In this document: one piece after another, positions 15,606 to 24,424 of the stretch
How positions within the stretch are numbered: the first letter of the stretch is position 1
Layout: every line of letters begins with the position of its first letter
Assembly: GCA_029858305.1 (NCBI GenBank)
Contig: JAOUFI010000020.1
Coordinates: 1 to 35,619, forward strand
DNA: 35,619 nt
Direction of reading: 5' to 3'
DNA from: Candidatus Thorarchaeota archaeon
Lineage (GTDB): Archaea > Asgardarchaeota > Thorarchaeia > Thorarchaeales > Thorarchaeaceae
The notes under the pieces: model-generated
Seen by the model: only the letters and a program-made list of their open reading frames with translations
What the model was told of the DNA's origin: nothing
The model's database searches: none
Made by a program: the position numbers and the translations under genes

Positions 15606-18488
15606 ATGCCATCGATTCGCAGAACTACTATCATCCTTGTAGTGCTCTTGACACTCGTCTTCTCACCAATGCCGGTATGGGGCTCTACTACCTCAAACTC
15701 GGCTGGGAGAGTCCTTATGAGTACGAGTCTAGTGACAGCAATTGCCGCTTCTCAGCCAGATGATATTATTGCAGTAGTAGCACAATATCCAGAGGGAAGT
15801 GCTCCGGAAGCTATGACCTCATCACTCCTCTCGCTGGGCATTAATAGTATTCAGGTCAGGCATGCGTTCCATATCATGCCAATGATTTCATTCTATGTGA
15901 AGAGCAGCGACATCAGTCGGCTAGCTCAGGATTCGATGATGCTTCATTTAATGTTAGATGTAAATAGAGAGATCGCCTCGGACACTATTTCCAATCAAGC
16001 AATAATTGCGTCAAATGGTAATGGGTATACGCATTTCACCACACTCATGGATGCCGATGGTCTGTGGGATGAAGGATACAATGGGAGCGGCATTGTCGTC
16101 TCAGTAATAGACAGCGGAGTTGATAGTACTCATCCAGACATAGAGAACCAACTGATCGGATTTAGGGATTTCATTAATGGTAGAGATGATATGACACCTG
16201 CAAATGGTATCGATGCCTACGATGATAATGGCCATGGCACTGCATGTGTTTGGAATATCGCTGGAGATGGTACTGCAAGTGGAGGAAGTCTAACAGGAAT
16301 TGCTCCAGGAGCTAGTATTCTTGCAATCAAGGTACTTGATAATGAAGGATCCGGAGATGACTCAGTAATCGCTCAGGGAATCGAATTTGCCGTTGATAAT
16401 AATGTGGATGTTATCTCTCTGAGCTTGGGTGGAGAGTGGACAGATGATACTTTTGTTATTGAACCATCGGTGGTCGCATGTCGAGCCGCAGTGAATGCAG
16501 GTGTTTCTGTTGTCATAGCTGCGGGCAACTCAGGACCTCAAGCATTCTCAATCAATTCCCCAGGAATCACTGAGGAAGCCATCACGGTGGGGGCATCATC
16601 CGGCGCAGAGGGAGTAATTGCGTTTAGTAGTGTAGGTCCAGTACTAAGAACAACATCACAACCAAAGGGCTACTCTGCTAAGCCAGATGTAGTTGCGCCA
16701 GGATATAATATCGTATCAGGAAGGGGCGAAGACTCGATTACACAAGAATATCCAATTTATAACCAAACACAATTTGGGGATGCGTATACTTTTTGGTCAG
16801 GAACATCTGCGTCGGCACCAATGGTTGCAGGAGCAGTCGCTCTTCTTGCGCAAAAGCACTCTTCTCTAGCACCTGAAGAAGCAAAGACTGCTTTGATGTT
16901 CTCCTCCACTGACCTTGATCTCGATCCAATGGTCCAAGGTTGGGGTCTTGTAAATATTACACGTGCATCTCAAACACTTATTCAGACAGGCAGTGATATT
17001 ACAATCATGACTCCAAAACGGTTCCCCACATTTCCTTGGAGTTCGAAAGTTTTGATAGTTGGAGATGAAAGACCACCTCAGAATATCACTGTAATCTCCT
17101 CCGTCCAATTAGGAACAGCAATCATCACAATAAATGGGAATGCAAGTCAGTACGTACAAACTAATGTTGACCAAATCACGGTAGTCGATGGCTATTCTCA
17201 TTTCAGTATCTATCTAGATATCCCAGATGACTTACCCTTGACTTATGCTGGAAGATATACAGGTACATTGAACTTGACCGTAGGATCTACAACTATCGCG
17301 TCAATCAAAATCGAGTACACAATCACGCTATTTGGAGGTCGATTGATGGTCGACATGGAGCACCACTCAGCAGATGACCCTGATGATCCTTCATATTACG
17401 GATATTTCACAGAATATCTGCGAGAACGAGGCGTCCTGCTATCAGAATTTGGAAGTCCTGATGATCTTGTCAGGAGCTATATCGATCTTGGTTCATTATC
17501 AGCATCAGATATCTTCATGATCATGGATACTGAAACAACATATTCGGAAGGAGAAATCTCTGCACTTCACGAATTCGTTCAAAATGGAGGTACGCTAATC
17601 GTACTTTCAGAAAACTGGGATAATGCAGCACAAGTAGCTTCCTTTGGTATTGATGCATATAATCTCATACTCGAGCCCTTTGGAATTCAGTGCGAACGGA
17701 ATGGCATAGGTGATGGCCCTGGAAATTATGGACTTATATATGATGCAAGTGTTGGAAGCGTTGTTGAGAATACTTCTCTCATGGAAGGAGTGACAAGCCT
17801 ATACATTGTTCAAGGAAGTACTCTTCATGTTGATTCATCAATATCAAACGCACAGGGATTATTCTGGGTAGACTCGGCGAAAACACATGCAATAGTAGCT
17901 ACGGCAGAGTATGGAAATGGCAAGGTGTTTGTCATCTCAGATGGATCTACTCTCTATGATGATATTCTATTTGATGCAATTAGCCGTGAAGCAGATAATC
18001 TTCGGCTTCTCAAGAATCTAGCAGATGCAATTCTTCCCGAAGCACCAAGAATCTATGATGTAGAGATGAATTTGGATGAAATTGGTGACCCTGCGAACAT
18101 AACTGCATATGTCTTTGATGCTGATTTGGAAAGCGTGTCTATAAACATCATTGGACCTGGGAACATAAATCTCACTGGACCAATAACTGAAAGCCTAGGT
18201 TACAAATTCTCATCGAACTTCATTTTCAGTAGCGGAGGATTTTATTCAATCCGTGTTGAAGCATCAGATGCAATGGGGAATATCAGAATTTTCCAGAAGA
18301 CAATCCTTATTCCTGTTGATGCCGCTGACGACCTTTTCATTCAGGCAGTCATCTATACATTACTAGGTGTTGTGGGAATCGGGTTGACTTATGTTGGATG
18401 GCTCAAATATGGTGCAGGACGCAAGTTGAAACCCAAGATAGAACCGAAGGAAGAAGAGTGGGAACTACCCCCTCCATCTATTGAATAG
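15606..18488 (+). CDS. Membrane-anchored S8 serine protease with GATase-like domain
   Basis: 960 aa secreted protease. Signal peptide RRTTIILVVLLTLVFSPMPV, then a propeptide-like region with a ferredoxin-like pattern to about 130. The triad is Asp169 (VIDSGVDSTHPD), His210 (DNGHGTAC) and Ser401 (SGTSASAP), with Asn308 (AAGNSGP). The Asp-His gap of 41 is ordinary. Residues about 577-790 resemble a DUF4350/class I amidotransferase-like fold, with MDTETTYSEGEI, FVQNGGTLIVLSENW and later FVISDG segments. A short beta domain, a membrane helix near 911-933 and a Lys/Glu/Pro-rich cytoplasmic tail follow. The open frame extends to 15345, but ATG 15606 starts right before the signal peptide with GGAAGG upstream. 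The 3' end overlaps the convergent oxidoreductase by 11 nt. Confidence 0.9.
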   Translation: MPSIRRTTIILVVLLTLVFSPMPVWGSTTSNSAGRVLMSTSLVTAIAASQPDDIIAVVAQYPEGSAPEAMTSSLLSLGINSIQVRHAFHIMPMISFYVKSSDISRLAQDSMMLHLMLDVNREIASDTISNQAIIASNGNGYTHFTTLMDADGLWDEGYNGSGIVVSVIDSGVDSTHPDIENQLIGFRDFINGRDDMTPANGIDAYDDNGHGTACVWNIAGDGTASGGSLTGIAPGASILAIKVLDNEGSGDDSVIAQGIEFAVDNNVDVISLSLGGEWTDDTFVIEPSVVACRAAVNAGVSVVIAAGNSGPQAFSINSPGITEEAITVGASSGAEGVIAFSSVGPVLRTTSQPKGYSAKPDVVAPGYNIVSGRGEDSITQEYPIYNQTQFGDAYTFWSGTSASAPMVAGAVALLAQKHSSLAPEEAKTALMFSSTDLDLDPMVQGWGLVNITRASQTLIQTGSDITIMTPKRFPTFPWSSKVLIVGDERPPQNITVISSVQLGTAIITINGNASQYVQTNVDQITVVDGYSHFSIYLDIPDDLPLTYAGRYTGTLNLTVGSTTIASIKIEYTITLFGGRLMVDMEHHSADDPDDPSYYGYFTEYLRERGVLLSEFGSPDDLVRSYIDLGSLSASDIFMIMDTETTYSEGEISALHEFVQNGGTLIVLSENWDNAAQVASFGIDAYNLILEPFGIQCERNGIGDGPGNYGLIYDASVGSVVENTSLMEGVTSLYIVQGSTLHVDSSISNAQGLFWVDSAKTHAIVATAEYGNGKVFVISDGSTLYDDILFDAISREADNLRLLKNLADAILPEAPRIYDVEMNLDEIGDPANITAYVFDADLESVSINIIGPGNINLTGPITESLGYKFSSNFIFSSGGFYSIRVEASDAMGNIRIFQKTILIPVDAADDLFIQAVIYTLLGVVGIGLTYVGWLKYGAGRKLKPKIEPKEEEWELPPPSIE

Positions 18489-19758
18489 GACCAAATGAGT
18501 TTTCCAGATACTCAAGGAGTCTTTCATGACGTGGCTTCAGGAGTGGCTGATCCTTGAGTATTACTCCTGATTCTACACGTTCTAATATCTCATAACCTAA
18601 TCGAGCTCCCTGTCTTGAGGCTATCACTTGTCCACCAATCAGACGACCATTGGAGTCTAAAACAAGTGCGGTCTTACTGAACTCAATTGGATCTTCAACG
18701 TACTGAACGACTGTCTTTACACCCAAATCATTGGCTGTAGTAGAGGAGTGACCAATGCATACAACATCAATCCCAAAGAGTCTATCATATTGAAGACGTT
18801 TTGACGTATCAGCATAGATTTTCTTACCGCCCACTGCAGCCACGCCAGCTTGTCTTCCACACCTAGCCGCCATACTTCCGATTGGAAGGAGAATATTCTT
18901 TCCAGTGTATGTATCTTTCATCTCAATACAGTCTCCCACTGCGAAGATATCGTGTTCGGAGGTCTGCATCTGTTCGTTTACAATGATGCCGCCAAGATCG
19001 CCAATACGCACACCCAGAGATTGAGCAAGAGTTGTGTTGGGCTTAACACCGGTCATGAACAAGACTGCATCTGCATCTATTATTTCATCCCCTATGGAAA
19101 CACCGACTACATGTTGGTCGCCAACGATTTCAGTTGGAGATGACCCTAGATGAAGCTTGAAACTCCTTGGCAATCTGGAGCGAAGCTCTGCACTCATAGG
19201 TGGTTCTAGTTGTCTGCGCATGAGGCGTGAACGCACAACCATATGCGTTTCTTTTCCAAGATTTATCATGCGTTCTGCTGTTTCAAGTCCACTAAATCCA
19301 GCCCCAATAATCACAATCGTACTCATACCAGAGAGCTGCTTGCCAATCGCCCTTGTATCAGCCAAAGTCTGAATCGTGAAAACGCCCTGAAGGGCAATTC
19401 CTGGAATGTTGGGAACATTCGGAATACCACCAGTCGCAAGGATAAGCCGGTCGAATTTTAATACCGATGCGCCGTTTCCATTTACTATCTGAAGAGTCTT
19501 AGTAACGGGATCTCCAGCTTCAACTCGAGTTCCAGAGAGGACTTCAATTCGCTTCTCAGCCAGCGCTGCGACCGACCAGTCATTAATTGATAATTTCTCT
19601 GTGTCAGGAAATTCTAAAGCTAATGATGCACCTGGTTTCTTATGAGCCTCAAGAGTTTCGTCTGTAAGTATCTTTATGTCAGATTCTGAGCTGAACATCC
19701 TCGCTGCAACCGCTGCAGCGGCGCCTCCTGGACCATAACCCACTATTACTATCTTCAT
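18478..19758 (-). CDS. FAD/NAD(P)-dependent pyridine nucleotide-disulfide-type oxidoreductase without redox cysteine
   Basis: 426 aa two-dinucleotide-fold flavoprotein. The FAD motif GYGPGGAAAA starts at residue 8. ATGG appears at the end of the first fold, IGAGFSGLETAE binds NAD(P)H, and IFAVGDC is the second FAD motif. The C-terminal dimerisation domain resembles CoA-disulfide reductase/NADH oxidase (Nox). The active-site Cys those enzymes carry near residue 43 is missing: the region reads KKPGASLALEF. It may instead reduce oxygen, a quinone or a protein partner, or be a ferredoxin reductase-like enzyme. Its ATG overlaps the stop of the 1061-aa protease (TAATG), indicating translational coupling and an operon. 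Confidence 0.85.
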   Translation of the reverse strand: MKIVIVGYGPGGAAAAVAARMFSSESDIKILTDETLEAHKKPGASLALEFPDTEKLSINDWSVAALAEKRIEVLSGTRVEAGDPVTKTLQIVNGNGASVLKFDRLILATGGIPNVPNIPGIALQGVFTIQTLADTRAIGKQLSGMSTIVIIGAGFSGLETAERMINLGKETHMVVRSRLMRRQLEPPMSAELRSRLPRSFKLHLGSSPTEIVGDQHVVGVSIGDEIIDADAVLFMTGVKPNTTLAQSLGVRIGDLGGIIVNEQMQTSEHDIFAVGDCIEMKDTYTGKNILLPIGSMAARCGRQAGVAAVGGKKIYADTSKRLQYDRLFGIDVVCIGHSSTTANDLGVKTVVQYVEDPIEFSKTALVLDSNGRLIGGQVIASRQGARLGYEILERVESGVILKDQPLLKPRHERLLEYLENSFGPIQ

Positions 19759-22700
19759 TACTCGATACCTCTTCTCTCACTTTGTTTTCTGATGATCAGA
19801 ACAGCTACAAAGGCAACAATGACTATTCCAACACCGATAATGAGGATGGTATTATCCTCTATTATTGTAAGAGACGCAAAATGCAATTCAGTTGTTTTTG
19901 AAGTGGAATCTTTCGCTATGGCGTAAACATCATAATCACCCAGAGGAAATCCATCTGGAGATATGAGGAATTCATAAAATCCGCCTGCACCAAACACTGT
20001 AAAATTAAACCATAAACCAGTTGAATGCTTGAATCCAACCAAAACCTCAGACGCAAGCATAAATCCTTCCAATGTGAAGTCACCCGATATCTTCTCATCA
20101 TATAACAAGCCAACATGAATTATCGTGCTATCTAAAGAGGCACTTGAAAATCTCATAAAACCACCTGCTTGGCCCGAGAGTAAAACGAGCGGTGAGAAAA
20201 GTAATTCTGAGTCAGAGGTGAGGTTAAACAGTAGGCTATTGATGTAGAGTGTGAGGAGCTTGTCAGAGGTCACAGTTAATTCAATTGTATCCTGTCCGGT
20301 GACAATCCATGATTGAAGAATATTAATTGAACCATCTACAACGCTTGCCCCAATCGTTCGTTCATCTATTGATGAATCATGATCCTCAGTTCTTAACTCG
20401 ACATGTAGAGAAGTGTCAATTGGCATCATTGCTAGTTCAATAATTAAAGGCCGCCACCGATCTACGATGTCTTCTGGATTCGTCTGGTCCAGATATTCAT
20501 TTGTTGAATTGTGAGTTGCACATATGATACTTCCACGCCCTACGTCTTCCAGACCTTCAATCTTTAAGACGGTCATTGGACCATCTTGCCACCATGATCC
20601 AATTAGTGTGGATGGATCATATGAAGATCCAGTCCACTTATAGATGGATAGAATATTACCTGTCAGGTTAAGCAATACATCAGCACCATTGATGCCTGTT
20701 GAGAGATTTGTGTCGGAGTTCCATTCGATACTCAGCATGTCAGTTCCTGTGAAATCGCTCACAGAAACGGTAGTTACAGCAAATGCCATCGTACCAACCT
20801 GCTGCATTATTCTTAGTTTGAGTATGTCCAAATCGCCTGAGAGACCTGGATTCACGGGATCGGTCATGAAATCATCAACAAATGCCCAATCTGATTGAGT
20901 GGAGTTCCTTCTGAGGGTTTCATTTAGAACGTGCATGACAGAGAGAACTGCATCAGCATAACCATGGCCATAATCATTCGAGGATATTGGATAATGAGAA
21001 GACCATCCTCCAGCTCCATCCATAAGAGCGGTGTAGTCTTTCCAGGCGTTAGATGTACCATCAGCTTGGCGAATTAGTGCAAGTGTTCCAGCTACATGAG
21101 GAGAAGCCATACTGGTACCATCCTTGGATATCCAGAGCTCGGAAGACGAAGTGTAGTATGGTGGAGATAAATCGTTCCTCGCCGCATATATCGATACACC
21201 TGGAGCTGAAATATCTGGTTTGGGCGAACCATCAATTCTGGGACCTTTGCTGGAGCTAGTGGCGATCGCCAATACATCGTTGTGTGATGCTACTGCAATG
21301 GCAAAGTCTGCAGTTGCAGGACCGCTAACTGTTCGCAAATCTTCAATATGATCACTAAAGGTCATATACGCCGTACTCCAATCACCATCCCATGCATAAC
21401 CATCCACATAGACAGTATTTCCCTCAGGATTCTCCATTCGAATTGTCCAGTGACCATCAAGCCAATCGTGATCTTCTGTTGATACTTGAATGATGATGTT
21501 ATTCATCCCACGGAGGCTAATCTCGCAGAATACATAGGCAGACAGGTTCTCCGTATTAAGAAAGAACGATTGTCCAGCTATATCTGAAAACTTACCAAGA
21601 TCAATAGGGTCAGTTGAAGGACGACTCAGTATCACATGCTCATCACGGTCTTCAGATTGCCATAAAAGGCTCAAGTAGGAGTAATCTGGTTCATTGCTAA
21701 TATCAAGACCGACCAAGTTATACGAGCCGGATGACACGCTGAATCGTGCATGTTTATCGCGCCCACCCAAATTTCCAGCAGCTGCCGTCGATAATACTCC
21801 ATGAGAGAGGAACGCCTCGGTTACAGCGAGGTCTTCAAGATCAGTGCCGTCAAGAAATCCTAGATATGATGAGAACGACATATTGATGATGTCTGCTCCG
21901 TTTTCAATAGCAAAACTGATTCCATCAACAATCTCCGCGGACTGAAGTGGACTGCGAATAATAATCAAATCAGCTCCAGGAGCAACACCCACATATGAAG
22001 TGAAACCTGGTTGACCACCAGCGATTGTTGATGAAACATGCGTGCCATGCCCCCCGTTATTAGTATCCCCAACTGTAGGCGCCATGGTCAAATTTACTCC
22101 TCTAACATAAACGAGTGAGTCAAACTGATCATAAAAGATAGCTATCTTGGAAATATTTAGAATGACAGCCTTCTCGGAATCCAAGTCTATTGAATTATCA
22201 TCGTTCGCATCAATTCCACCAATCCATCTATCTCCAGCTGCATAGTCAAAACCAAGTGATCCGTCTAAGTTGATGTACATATAATCAGTCGCATAAGCTA
22301 TCGTAGGTCCACTTTGCCCACCGACAGTCCTTATTGGACCTTCATCAGTATCAGGTGCTGAGTTGTTATTAAGGTCGACAAAATAATCAGGTCCAGATTT
22401 TAGAAAATTGAAATCACCAGGATATTGTCGCCAGAAGGAAGGATGAGTCCACATCGCGCCTGTATCAATGACAGCTACAGTCACTCCAGAACCATTGATG
22501 GTTTGTCCATCAACATGTAGATTGTTCCATACTTCATTCGCACGTATCGTTGGTACTGAGGACATGAGTGAGGGAACATATTGTTTTGTGCCGGAAGTCG
22601 CTCTCACAAGCCCAAGAGATGATAATCGCTCAAACACATCAGGTGAACTCACTATCGCAGAATAGATACGCCCCACATTGATTATCGCAGCTCCACGTCT

Positions 22701-22943
22701 GGCAAACTTGAGTCCAATAGCTTCAGCTTGGATGATATCTGCCATCGATAGGGGATTTTTGAATTCGAGGATTGCACTAGTACCTCTGTCTTGTGCATTC
22801 GCAATCTCCATCTGAAGTCTTGCTTCAATCAGTGGTTGATGAGTAAAAGCGTTTGACTGACTGTTAGATAACGTAATGGTATGTGCGGGTAGGGGTATAA
22901 TTAAGGCGATTAATAGGACAAGGATTAGGTATCTTTGAAGCAT
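19758..22943 (-). CDS. Membrane-anchored S8 serine protease, third copy
   Basis: 1061 aa secreted protease. Signal peptide LQRYLILVLLIALIIPLPAH, then a propeptide-like domain. The triad is Asp160 (VIDTGAMWTHP), His299 (NGGHGTHV) and Ser611 (DGTSMASPHVAG), with Asn391 (AAAGNLGG). The 139-residue Asp-His insert holds two acidic loops near 189-201 (DLNNNSAPDTDEG) and 243-255 (DANDDNSIDLDSE) that look like EF-hand/dockerin-type calcium loops. Beta-rich domains follow, then a membrane helix near 1031-1048 and a short basic tail. The frame opens at TTG 22988, but ATG 22943 has GAGGGA six bases upstream and begins the signal peptide. The stop overlaps the start of the oxidoreductase gene. It differs clearly from the other two proteases, so it is not a recent duplicate. 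Confidence 0.91.
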   Translation of the reverse strand: MLQRYLILVLLIALIIPLPAHTITLSNSQSNAFTHQPLIEARLQMEIANAQDRGTSAILEFKNPLSMADIIQAEAIGLKFARRGAAIINVGRIYSAIVSSPDVFERLSSLGLVRATSGTKQYVPSLMSSVPTIRANEVWNNLHVDGQTINGSGVTVAVIDTGAMWTHPSFWRQYPGDFNFLKSGPDYFVDLNNNSAPDTDEGPIRTVGGQSGPTIAYATDYMYINLDGSLGFDYAAGDRWIGGIDANDDNSIDLDSEKAVILNISKIAIFYDQFDSLVYVRGVNLTMAPTVGDTNNGGHGTHVSSTIAGGQPGFTSYVGVAPGADLIIIRSPLQSAEIVDGISFAIENGADIINMSFSSYLGFLDGTDLEDLAVTEAFLSHGVLSTAAAGNLGGRDKHARFSVSSGSYNLVGLDISNEPDYSYLSLLWQSEDRDEHVILSRPSTDPIDLGKFSDIAGQSFFLNTENLSAYVFCEISLRGMNNIIIQVSTEDHDWLDGHWTIRMENPEGNTVYVDGYAWDGDWSTAYMTFSDHIEDLRTVSGPATADFAIAVASHNDVLAIATSSSKGPRIDGSPKPDISAPGVSIYAARNDLSPPYYTSSSELWISKDGTSMASPHVAGTLALIRQADGTSNAWKDYTALMDGAGGWSSHYPISSNDYGHGYADAVLSVMHVLNETLRRNSTQSDWAFVDDFMTDPVNPGLSGDLDILKLRIMQQVGTMAFAVTTVSVSDFTGTDMLSIEWNSDTNLSTGINGADVLLNLTGNILSIYKWTGSSYDPSTLIGSWWQDGPMTVLKIEGLEDVGRGSIICATHNSTNEYLDQTNPEDIVDRWRPLIIELAMMPIDTSLHVELRTEDHDSSIDERTIGASVVDGSINILQSWIVTGQDTIELTVTSDKLLTLYINSLLFNLTSDSELLFSPLVLLSGQAGGFMRFSSASLDSTIIHVGLLYDEKISGDFTLEGFMLASEVLVGFKHSTGLWFNFTVFGAGGFYEFLISPDGFPLGDYDVYAIAKDSTSKTTELHFASLTIIEDNTILIIGVGIVIVAFVAVLIIRKQSERRGIE

Positions 22944-23053
22944 CGACGTCCCTCTAGGTTGGTTTCTTATCCTGCTCCTTTTCTTCAACTGATATGCTTT
23001 TGCCCTTGGTACCTATATGAGCTGATTGTGGGAATGTGACCCTCGAATTCTGA

Positions 23054-24415
23054 TTATTCTTTGGCAGTGATGTCAATATTCTTTGCCACAAATTCAGGAC
23101 CAATCCAGGAGAATAGTTTGATAGGTTTTTTGGCTATCTCAACGATGTTGTTGAGTACCTCATATATATTTCCGGATACCATGAGACCATCAACAGCTCC
23201 AATAATTTTGCCATTCTCTATAAGAAAAGCAGGATTTCCAACGATACTAAAGTCACCAGATTCAGGATTTGAACTATGAGCACCCTGAACGTTGAGAATA
23301 TAGTAGCCATGATCAATCTCGGTAATTGCTTCTTCGATTTCACGAGCTCCTGAATCAATGACTAGTGTTGTTGGACTTATATCTACGAGACCTTGACGCA
23401 TATTTCGCCTTGCATTTCCGGTGCTTTTCACGCCCATCTTATTTGCCCAGTAAGTGTCCCAAAGAAAAGAACGGAGAATCCCTTTCTCAATTATAGATGT
23501 CTTTTGCCGAGGAACACCCTCATCATCAGCTTTTGATGTGGCTGCACCACCAGGAATAATACCATTATCAACTAGTGTGAGTAGTTCTGATGAAATTGTA
23601 TCACCAATCTTGTCAGCTATTTTTGATTTACCACGGGCCACATTATCACCACGAATACTTGGTATCAGTGTGTACCCAAAGAGTGGAGCATAGGCTTGAG
23701 GGTGGAAAATAACTGTGTGTTTTCCAGACCTACCATTTACTTTCGTCTTACAAATTCGAACCCAGTCAGCAACTCTTTTGACCATACCCTCCATATCTAG
23801 GGAGAGATCTCTTCTCACGTCGTATTCAACAACGAGTGGTGTCGCACCTGACTCGGTTTGAGCCATTGCGGCTTCCACCAAGTATGACGTAGTTCCTCTC
23901 TCTGAGCATGAAACACCATTACTGTTCGTATACGCACTTGTGTGTGAAGAGGTACCGGAACCCCCACGTATGAGCACGAGACCGGGTTCACTCGTGGCAG
24001 CTTTAGAAATGAGCTTACCCGTTAGATCTACCACCTCGCTTGGATTTGTTTTGGCAATACCATCATCCCAGAGACCTTCGATTGTAGTATACGCTTGAGG
24101 TTGAGGTAATGAAATCCAATCCGCATCCTCGGTCGTAACCTTTGCGGCAGATATTGCTAAACCCACTGCATCACGGACACTATCCTTTGTAGGAATGTTT
24201 GTGAAAGCAGAACCCATTCGTTTACCAATATACAGACGAATAGCAATTTCAGTGCCAATCTTTTGATTTACACTACTAATCTCTGAAAGCTCGATATCTG
24301 TCTCTAGTTCATTTTGTGATTGTGCGAGAGCTTCAACAGCAGTAGCTCCTGCCTTTAGTCCAGTTGATATGATGTAGCTGCAAAGTCCTAGAAGTTCTTT
24401 TTCTTTAACCATCAT
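23054..24415 (-). CDS. tldE: TldE/PmbA-family metalloprotease-like subunit
   Basis: 453 aa partner of TldD. In E. coli TldD/TldE form a heterodimer with a channel that degrades unfolded peptides and matures microcin B17; TldE itself lacks the zinc site. Here no HExxxH is present at the matching position (HPQAYAPLFGYTL region). Family features include SIRGDNVARGKSK, the DDEGVPRQKTSIIEKG segment and TGNARRNMRQG. The start ATG 24415 (a second ATG follows at once) has a strong AGGAGG that overlaps the tldD stop, so the two genes are co-translated. The native peptide substrates in archaea are unknown. Confidence 0.9.
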   Translation of the reverse strand: MMVKEKELLGLCSYIISTGLKAGATAVEALAQSQNELETDIELSEISSVNQKIGTEIAIRLYIGKRMGSAFTNIPTKDSVRDAVGLAISAAKVTTEDADWISLPQPQAYTTIEGLWDDGIAKTNPSEVVDLTGKLISKAATSEPGLVLIRGGSGTSSHTSAYTNSNGVSCSERGTTSYLVEAAMAQTESGATPLVVEYDVRRDLSLDMEGMVKRVADWVRICKTKVNGRSGKHTVIFHPQAYAPLFGYTLIPSIRGDNVARGKSKIADKIGDTISSELLTLVDNGIIPGGAATSKADDEGVPRQKTSIIEKGILRSFLWDTYWANKMGVKSTGNARRNMRQGLVDISPTTLVIDSGAREIEEAITEIDHGYYILNVQGAHSSNPESGDFSIVGNPAFLIENGKIIGAVDGLMVSGNIYEVLNNIVEIAKKPIKLFSWIGPEFVAKNIDITAKE

Positions 24416-24424
24416 TATTTCCTC

